A stretch of 64,000 bases of DNA, taken from Apilactobacillus nanyangensis (lineage in GTDB: Bacteria; Bacillota; Bacilli; Lactobacillales; Lactobacillaceae). Shown here in pieces: positions 58,601 through 64,000 of this stretch. The notes beneath the pieces are model-generated. The model was not told the origin of the DNA. It worked only from the letters and a program-made list of their open reading frames with translations, and ran no database searches. Within the stretch, counting starts at the first letter, position 1. Each line of letters starts with the position of its first letter. The stretch covers positions 35,562 through 99,561 of the forward strand of contig NZ_BOLX01000005.1 of NCBI RefSeq assembly GCF_016861915.1, written 5' to 3'. Both the position numbers and the translations under genes were made by a program.

Positions 58601-59992
58601 ATGAATATTCTGTCTAAGGTGAATCGTAAGACATCATTGGCTAAGTTCATCGATAGGGATCAAAATTTACAAAGAACTATCGGCACTAAAGATTTAATCA
58701 TGATGGGAATCGGTGCGGTTATTGGTGCAGGAATTTTCGTAATACCAGGAACGGTTGCAGCTACAACTGCTGGACCAGGAATCATCCTCTCATTCGTAAT
58801 TGCGACAATTGTATGTTCACTTTGTGCAATGTGTTATGCTGAGTTTTCATCAGCATTACCGGTTGCAGGGAGCGCATACACATTCGGTAACGTTATCTTC
58901 GGAGAAATTACTGGATGGATTATCGGATGGGGATTAATTCTTGAATACATGCTTTCAGTAGCAACTGTTGCATCAAGTTGGTCAGCATACTTGCAATCAT
59001 TACTGGCTAATTTCGGAATTCATATGCCAAAAGCCTTATCAGCTAACTATGATCCGAATCACGGCACATATGTTAACCTGATCGCGGTTCTAGTAGTGTT
59101 ATTGATTTCATGGATTTTAACTAGGGGTGTTAAATCATCCACACGTTTAAACGACATAATGGTTTTAGTAAAAATTGCGATCATTATTGTCTTTGTAGTT
59201 GCCGGGGCATTCTTTGTTAAGCCAACCAACTGGAACCCATTCATGCCATTCGGTGTTAGTGGGGTTTTCACAGGGGCTTCATTAGTATTCTTTGCTTACC
59301 TAGGTTTTGATGTTATTGCTGCCTCTGCAGGTGAAGTAAAGAACCCTAAAAAAACGATGCCAATCGGAATTATTGGGACATTAATCATTTGTACAATCTT
59401 GTACATATTAGTTTCAATTGTTCTTACAGGAATTGTACCTTACACAAAATTAAACGTTTCAGATCCAGTAACATTTGCACTACAAATGATTCACTTGGAC
59501 AAACTTGGAATTTTAATTTCATTGGGTGCGCTAGCAGGTATGTTTACAATGATGGTAAACATGGTATTTAGTAGTTCACGTCTAATTTACTCCATCGGTC
59601 GTGATGGACTTTTACCAAAGAATTTGAGTAAAATAGACACTAAGAAGAATGTTCCAATTCACAGTGTTATCTTCGTAACAATTGTGATTGCCCTAATGGG
59701 TGGTATCTTCTCACTAGATAAGCTAGCAAGCTTAGTTAATATTGGGACATTAATTGCCTTTACATTCATGTCAATTGGGATTTTATTCCTAAGAAGACGT
59801 AAAGACATTAAAAATGATGGATTCAAAGTTCCATTATATCCAGTCTTACCAATTGTATCTGCGGTAGCATGTATTTACTTATTAACACAACTACCACTTG
59901 ATACATGGATTTTAGCAATCATCTGGTTTGCTGGAGGATTATGTATTTACTTCGGTTATGGAATTAAACATAGCCGTTCAAACAAATCATAA
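58601..59992 (+). CDS. APC-superfamily amino acid permease (CAT-like)
   Basis: A 463-residue permease with about 12 membrane segments, paralogous to the one at 13754: 'GIGAVIGAGIFVIPGTVAA', 'LPVAGSAYTFGNVIFGEITGWIIGW', 'AYLGFDVIAASAGEVKNPKKTMPIGI'. GGGGGA site ahead of the ATG. Expression appears to be gated by the leader-peptide attenuator upstream, so the substrate may be an amino acid whose codons dominate that peptide (Asn, Phe, or Cys); this is inference. The next gene, an EamA transporter, begins 40 bases downstream and is probably co-transcribed. Confidence 0.84.
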   Translation: MNILSKVNRKTSLAKFIDRDQNLQRTIGTKDLIMMGIGAVIGAGIFVIPGTVAATTAGPGIILSFVIATIVCSLCAMCYAEFSSALPVAGSAYTFGNVIFGEITGWIIGWGLILEYMLSVATVASSWSAYLQSLLANFGIHMPKALSANYDPNHGTYVNLIAVLVVLLISWILTRGVKSSTRLNDIMVLVKIAIIIVFVVAGAFFVKPTNWNPFMPFGVSGVFTGASLVFFAYLGFDVIAASAGEVKNPKKTMPIGIIGTLIICTILYILVSIVLTGIVPYTKLNVSDPVTFALQMIHLDKLGILISLGALAGMFTMMVNMVFSSSRLIYSIGRDGLLPKNLSKIDTKKNVPIHSVIFVTIVIALMGGIFSLDKLASLVNIGTLIAFTFMSIGILFLRRRKDIKNDGFKVPLYPVLPIVSAVACIYLLTQLPLDTWILAIIWFAGGLCIYFGYGIKHSRSNKS

Positions 59993-60032
59993 TGACAATT
60001 TCGTTATTATGAACAAACGGGGAGTTTTAAAA

Positions 60033-60971
60033 ATGGAAAAACAACATACAACGACTGAAAACGTCATGAAAGGTATTTTCTGGTCTGCGATGGCTTCAAC
60101 CCTATGGGGTTTCTCAGGAGTTATCATGCAATTCGTTGCTAAAAACGAAGCAGTTCCTACTCAATGGTTCATTTCAGTTCGTACTTTATTTGCAGGTGTT
60201 TTATTATTAGCTATTGGTTCAATTCACGTTGGTAAACATGTTTTTGATGTTTGGAAATCAAAAGAATCAATCATTAGATTATTTATCTATGCAATTTTTG
60301 GTTTAGCAGTTAACATGTCAACTTTCTACGTAAGTATTCAAGAAGGTAACGCTGCTACTGCCACAATCCTACAATACTTAGCGCCAATCTTTATTGTTCT
60401 ATATGGTTTAATCTTCATGAAGAAGAAGCCTCTAAAGGCTGATGTTATCTCATTCTTATTAGCACTAGTAGGGGTATTTTTGATCATCACTAACGGTCAC
60501 ATTGGTCAACTATCAGTGCCATTGGTTGCCGTTATCTTTGGTTTACTTTCAGCTGTTTCAGCTGCCATATACTACTCAGTTCCAAAGCCACTATCAAAGG
60601 AAAACTCACCATTCGTTGTTCTAGGTTGGGGTACTTTGATTGCAGGTATCGGTTTTAACGCATACCACCCATTCTGGATTGATGCTCCTAAGATTACACC
60701 AGGTATCGTATTAGGTATCGGTGGAGTTATCTTAGTTGGTACTATCTTTGCTTTCTCAGCTGTTCTATACAGTTTGAAGTTTGCTCCATCAGAAGTTTCA
60801 AGTATCGTTGATGCCGTTGAACCAGTGGTTACTATCATCTTAAGTATGATTGTATTCCACTTGATTCCAACACCAATCGAAGCACTTGGTGCAATCATCA
60901 TTATCGTATCTATCTACTTCCTACAAAGATCTCACCAAAAGAGAGACAAGGAAGATCCAGATATTAGATAG
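60033..60971 (+). CDS. EamA/DMT-family transporter (tandem paralogue A)
   Basis: About 312 residues, ten membrane segments in two EamA repeats ('GIFWSAMASTLWGFSGVIMQFVA', 'GLLSAVSAAIYYSVPKPLS'). Start ATG 60033 has a GGGGAG site; the frame is open upstream to 59928 but overlaps the permease. By eye about half of positions match the next EamA gene, so the two derive from tandem duplication. Possibly exports the amino acid or by-product related to the permease upstream. Followed by a terminator. Confidence 0.82.
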   Translation: MEKQHTTTENVMKGIFWSAMASTLWGFSGVIMQFVAKNEAVPTQWFISVRTLFAGVLLLAIGSIHVGKHVFDVWKSKESIIRLFIYAIFGLAVNMSTFYVSIQEGNAATATILQYLAPIFIVLYGLIFMKKKPLKADVISFLLALVGVFLIITNGHIGQLSVPLVAVIFGLLSAVSAAIYYSVPKPLSKENSPFVVLGWGTLIAGIGFNAYHPFWIDAPKITPGIVLGIGGVILVGTIFAFSAVLYSLKFAPSEVSSIVDAVEPVVTIILSMIVFHLIPTPIEALGAIIIIVSIYFLQRSHQKRDKEDPDIR

Positions 60972-60990
60972 TTTGTATAAAAAAGCTATT

Positions 60991-61034
60991 AAAAAGACCA
61001 TTTTTACGTATTATTTCGTGGAAATGGTCTTTTT
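60991..61034 (+). terminator. Terminator after EamA gene A
   Basis: AAAAAGACCATTT / AAATGGTCTTTTT with an 18-base loop. Confidence 0.85.
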
Positions 61035-61134
61035 CTATTTTCAAGTATTCTCACTTGTGATATCTTTTTAATATAGGTTTCAAGTAAGAAGACTTAACAT
61101 CTACTGGAATTATAGCTTTATATGGGGTGAAAAT

Positions 61135-62076
61135 ATGGAAAACGAAACAGGCCTTTTAGAGACTAATGTCATGAAAGGTATCTTCTGGGCTTTTTTAGCT
61201 TCAGCACTTTGGGGTGTTTCAGGTACAATTCTACAATTCGTATCTCAAACAGAACATTTGGAAGCTAATTGGTTCTTATCAACTAGAACCATGATCTCTG
61301 GAATTGTGTTATTAGTTATTTCAGCAATTATTTATAAAGGACACATTTTCAATGTCTTTAAGTCATGGAAATCATTTATTTGCATCGTGGCTTACGGGGT
61401 ATTTGGTCTAGGTGCCAACTTATACACTTTCTACATGAGTGTGCAAACTGGTAACGCCAATGCTTCAACTATTTTGCAATACTTAGCACCGTTATTTATT
61501 CTATTGGGATCAATCGTATTCCAACACAGAAAACCATTACCAATTGATATCATGGTTTTCGTAATTGCTTTGGCAGGGGTTGTATTATCTCTAACCAAGG
61601 GTGATTTCTCATCACTTTCAATCACCCCTGCATCATTAATCTGGGGAATTTTATCTGGTGTAACTGCAGCGCTATACGTTGTGTTACCACGTCCAATCGT
61701 TGGTCAAAGTTCACCAATGGTAATTCTAGGTTGGGGTACTCTAATCGCCGGAATTATCTTTAACTTAAAACAACCAATCTGGGTGCATATGCCACATCTA
61801 ACTACTGGTATCGTGTTCGGAGTGGGTGGAATTATCCTATTCGGAACAATTCTTCCGTTCATGTTATTGCTACATGCTTTGAATTTTGCACCATCAGAAG
61901 TTGTTAGTCTAGTGGACGCAACTCAACCAGTGGTTACTTTTATTTTAAGTATTATTTTCTTCCAAATTTCAATTAGCTTTATTGAAATTATCGGGGCTGT
62001 ACTAGTTATTCTAGCAATCTTTATTTTACAAAAGTCACATCGTAAGTTAACGATTGATAAACATAGCGAAGCTTAA
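61135..62076 (+). CDS. EamA/DMT-family transporter (tandem paralogue B)
   Basis: A 313-residue paralogue of the preceding gene: 'VMKGIFWAFLASALWGVSGTILQFVS', 'TGNANASTILQYLAPLFIL', 'ALNFAPSEVVSLVDATQPVVTFILS'. Ten membrane segments. It has its own promoter region and a GGGGTG site, so it was probably separated in control after duplication. Substrate unknown. Confidence 0.82.
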   Translation: MENETGLLETNVMKGIFWAFLASALWGVSGTILQFVSQTEHLEANWFLSTRTMISGIVLLVISAIIYKGHIFNVFKSWKSFICIVAYGVFGLGANLYTFYMSVQTGNANASTILQYLAPLFILLGSIVFQHRKPLPIDIMVFVIALAGVVLSLTKGDFSSLSITPASLIWGILSGVTAALYVVLPRPIVGQSSPMVILGWGTLIAGIIFNLKQPIWVHMPHLTTGIVFGVGGIILFGTILPFMLLLHALNFAPSEVVSLVDATQPVVTFILSIIFFQISISFIEIIGAVLVILAIFILQKSHRKLTIDKHSEA

Positions 62077-62094
62077 AAATATTGATATTACACA

Positions 62095-62131
62095 AAGAAG
62101 CGGCCTTTTTTTAAGGTTCGCTTCTTTTTTC
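62095..62131 (+). terminator. Terminator after EamA gene B
   Basis: AAAGAAGCG-g-CCTT / AAGG-t-TCGCTTCTTT with T run. Confidence 0.82.
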
Positions 62132-62177
62132 TGTGTTAATATTGAAATTGTAAATTATAGTTTAAGGAAGAATATCG

Positions 62178-63917
62178 ATGAAAAAAGCGATTAAGTTTTG
62201 GCCATACATGGCAATCTTCTTGGTTTCCGTGTTAATTATGTTGCCACAAATAGTTACTGGATCGTATATTTTAGGTGTTGATTCAATATTTCATATGAAT
62301 CGATTCTACGATGCAGCGATGCAACTAAAAACAGGCCATTTAAGTTACTTTATATCCATTTATGGATACCAACAGTCAGGACGAATTATTAATGCGTTAT
62401 ACGGCCCATTAGCGGCTTATTTCAGTGGTTTAATTCTGCTGATTACCGGAACTTGGGTTCGATTCCAGATTATCACATCATTGCTAACATTATGCGTTAG
62501 TGGAATCACGATGTATAACCTAGCGATTAGAACTCATATTAAAAAAATATATGCACTTTTTGTTGGGATTGCATATATGTCATCCTATTTGATTATGGGA
62601 TGGGTTGTAGGAATGCAGTTTACCGGATGGGGAGCCGCTTTATTACCTTGGCTACTAGCGGCAGGTTTTGACATGATTGACTATAAGTCCATCAATATAT
62701 TGAAACTAGCGATTCCGATGTCAATTCTTTTACAAACCCATTTATTAAGTAGTTTGACCGGTGCGTTAGCACTTGTGCCAATGTTTATCTATGGTGTTAT
62801 ACACAGTGATGAAAAACTAAAAATGTGGCGTAATGCCATTTTGTCAGTTTTATTAACCTTATGCTTAACTGCTAATGTTTGGTATGGGATGATGCAAATT
62901 TCATTTACTAACCATGCTTTAGGTGTGGCACCTCAACTTGATATGTACGAGGATTCAGTTGCTTTATTTGGTAATAATGTCTATGTATTACCACCAATTT
63001 ATTCAATTGGATTTATCATTGTCACCATCTACTTCATAATTAATTTTAAAAAGATTAGTTCTTCTCGAAAAATCATTTTTATTACAGGGCTATTCTTCAT
63101 GTGGATATCATCTGTTCTATTCCCATGGGGACCATTAGACAAGCAATTTCCAAGTATTTCATATTTAATTCAAATGCCACGTCGATTCGTGGTGATTCCA
63201 TTTATTCTATTATTAATTTGTATTGGAATCATGATTAATGACACTTCTAAGAGACAGTGGGTTAATTCATTTAAAAAATATGCACTACTATTGCTGGCAT
63301 TTTTAATCATTTACGATGCTGGAGGGTCTGTGAGAAAAGGTGTTCATCACTTCTTCTCTCCTAAGGTAGTTCAAAATGATTACAACCTCCATTATCAAAC
63401 AACTGATACCAACGCCGTCAGAGATAGTTTGTCATCTCATGACACTGGGGCAGTCCTTAAGATGTTAACTAAAGCCACTCCGGATTATTTGCCAGTTCAA
63501 TACAAGATGACTGCATACAATTATTTTGACTATCATCCATATGGTAATTATGGTGATCAAATCATCAACTATAAGGGTGAAGTAACCAAGACAATCAAAC
63601 GCAATGGACATTTGTTATTAACTTGGGATAATGATTCGGATGATAACAAATCAATGCAATTGCCAATCTTTAAGTATGACGATACAAAATTGATTTTAAA
63701 CGGTAAACATATAAGCAATGTTAAACAAACCCAAATTGGGAGTGTTATCGTTAAATCAAAGCCTGGTCATAACAGACTAGAAGTTTACTATCACGCAACT
63801 CCAATGCTATTAACTTTACTATGGGTTACCGTATTTAGTTGGATGGGATTGATTGCAGGAATTATGATTTATTTAATTCTAAGATGGAAAAAGCATATAA
63901 AAAGAAGCGTTTCTTAG
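62178..63917 (+). CDS. Large polytopic membrane protein, probable GT-C fold
   Basis: A 579-residue protein: about 11 membrane segments (residues 8-405), then an extracytoplasmic domain of about 135 residues and a last membrane segment near 550. The first outside loop has 'LGVDSIFHMNRFYDA' with an Asp where GT-C glycosyltransferases place the catalytic acid, and 'WVVGMQFTGWGAALLPWLLA' follows. It resembles membrane proteins annotated near YfhO/6-pyruvoyl-tetrahydropterin-synthase-related families in lactobacilli. Role in polymer glycosylation is inference. Its stop is only about 8 bases from the end of an IS3-type element, so the extreme C-terminus may have been altered by insertion. Confidence 0.55.
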   Translation: MKKAIKFWPYMAIFLVSVLIMLPQIVTGSYILGVDSIFHMNRFYDAAMQLKTGHLSYFISIYGYQQSGRIINALYGPLAAYFSGLILLITGTWVRFQIITSLLTLCVSGITMYNLAIRTHIKKIYALFVGIAYMSSYLIMGWVVGMQFTGWGAALLPWLLAAGFDMIDYKSINILKLAIPMSILLQTHLLSSLTGALALVPMFIYGVIHSDEKLKMWRNAILSVLLTLCLTANVWYGMMQISFTNHALGVAPQLDMYEDSVALFGNNVYVLPPIYSIGFIIVTIYFIINFKKISSSRKIIFITGLFFMWISSVLFPWGPLDKQFPSISYLIQMPRRFVVIPFILLLICIGIMINDTSKRQWVNSFKKYALLLLAFLIIYDAGGSVRKGVHHFFSPKVVQNDYNLHYQTTDTNAVRDSLSSHDTGAVLKMLTKATPDYLPVQYKMTAYNYFDYHPYGNYGDQIINYKGEVTKTIKRNGHLLLTWDNDSDDNKSMQLPIFKYDDTKLILNGKHISNVKQTQIGSVIVKSKPGHNRLEVYYHATPMLLTLLWVTVFSWMGLIAGIMIYLILRWKKHIKRSVS

Positions 63918-63924
63918 TGAAACG

Positions 63925-64000
63925 TGACCTGAACCCCTAAAATTGGAAGATGGTTATGCTATTTTCTGGGAGGAATTGATCCGGTATTCAACCGGTGACA
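63925..64000 (-). mobile_element. End of an IS3-family insertion sequence
   Basis: The sequence TGACCTGAACCCCTAAAATT (from 63925) has the TG start and CCCC/AAAATTGGA layout of IS3-family terminal repeats. Reading inward on the minus strand meets the end of a transposase gene. The rest of the element is outside the window. Confidence 0.6.
63954..64000 (-). CDS. IS3-family transposase OrfB, last 14 codons (partial)
   Basis: On the minus strand the frame reads SPVEYRINSSQKIA then TAA. 'SPVEYR' close to the stop is the highly conserved C-terminal end of IS3-family OrfB integrase-type transposases. Only the last residues are visible, so whether the gene is intact is unknown. It converges on the membrane protein gene at 62178. 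Confidence 0.65.
   Translation of the reverse strand, partial: SPVEYRINSSQKIA

Noticed and set aside
60572..60901. 109-codon minus-strand frame inside EamA gene A
   Set aside because: Antisense shadow; the plus-strand gene has clear family motifs and codon bias.
1..64000. CRISPR arrays, tRNA or rRNA genes, prophage modules
   Set aside because: No spaced direct repeats, tRNA arms or phage structural genes were seen; the only mobile DNA is the IS3 end.

Overview
The window is AT-rich, Gram-positive chromosome most consistent with a heterofermentative or fructophilic-type member of the Lactobacillaceae. Supporting signs are T-box leaders, strong AAGGAGG-type ribosome binding sites, frequent TTG starts, PepF, PgcA and NADH oxidase, a long type II fatty acid synthesis operon with accBCDA inside it, an aggregation-promoting-factor-like cell wall protein and lysine-rich secreted hydrolases. 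The genus cannot be fixed from the sequence alone. No rRNA, tRNA, prophage or CRISPR array was seen.

Layout. 1-6030: the 3' end of a surface-polysaccharide locus (two GT14-type glycosyltransferases, the first cut by the window edge, then a Wzy-like polymerase, a GlfT2-like glycosyltransferase, UDP-galactopyranose mutase and a Wzx-like flippase). This part is visibly more AT-rich than the rest and probably makes a galactofuranose-containing polymer. 6.1-13.7 kb: an MFS pump, a hexapeptide acyltransferase, a small anchored protein, a T-box-controlled hydratase, a CPBP protease, an NADH oxidase with a Rex-type operator at its promoter, and a GT-C-like membrane protein. 13.7-22 kb (mostly minus strand): three amino acid permeases, two with long attenuator leaders (one T-box, one unrecognised), a 1-Cys OhrR/MarR-type regulator and an ABC-2 exporter. 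22-33.5 kb: three secreted cell-wall proteins (Apf-like, NlpC/P60, C39-like), each with a WalR-type direct repeat upstream, interspersed with HlyIII, SMR, nitroreductase, a DUF3290-DUF421 fusion, an alkyltransferase-like protein without its cysteine, YdbS/YdbT, an Fe-S protein and an ABC-F ATPase. 33.6-40.2 kb: PepF, a DUF2075 ATPase paired with a divergent MetF, PgcA and a nitroreductase. 40.4-50.7 kb: fabH-acpP-fabD-fabG-accB-fabZ(divergent)-accC-accD-accA-fabI-pptase, then a structured 370-base gap and a separate fabZ-fabF unit. 50.8-64 kb: galE, an aldo-keto reductase, an EamA transporter, a TetR-MMPL pair, a YczE-like protein, an amino acid permease preceded by a leader-peptide attenuator, two tandem EamA paralogues, a large membrane protein and the end of an IS3-family element.

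The most unusual item is 58303-58600. A 21-codon ORF with a strong ribosome binding site, containing AAT-AAT-AAT-TTC-TTC-TTT, precedes two hairpin terminators whose arms share GCACTAG/CTAGTGC and can therefore pair alternatively. This has the layout of ribosome-mediated attenuation upstream of a permease. Other points of interest are the unrecognised permease leader at 16792-17061, the alkyltransferase homologue with Thr in place of the nucleophilic Cys, the structured fabZ-fabF leader, and the set of predicted WalR and Rex sites.
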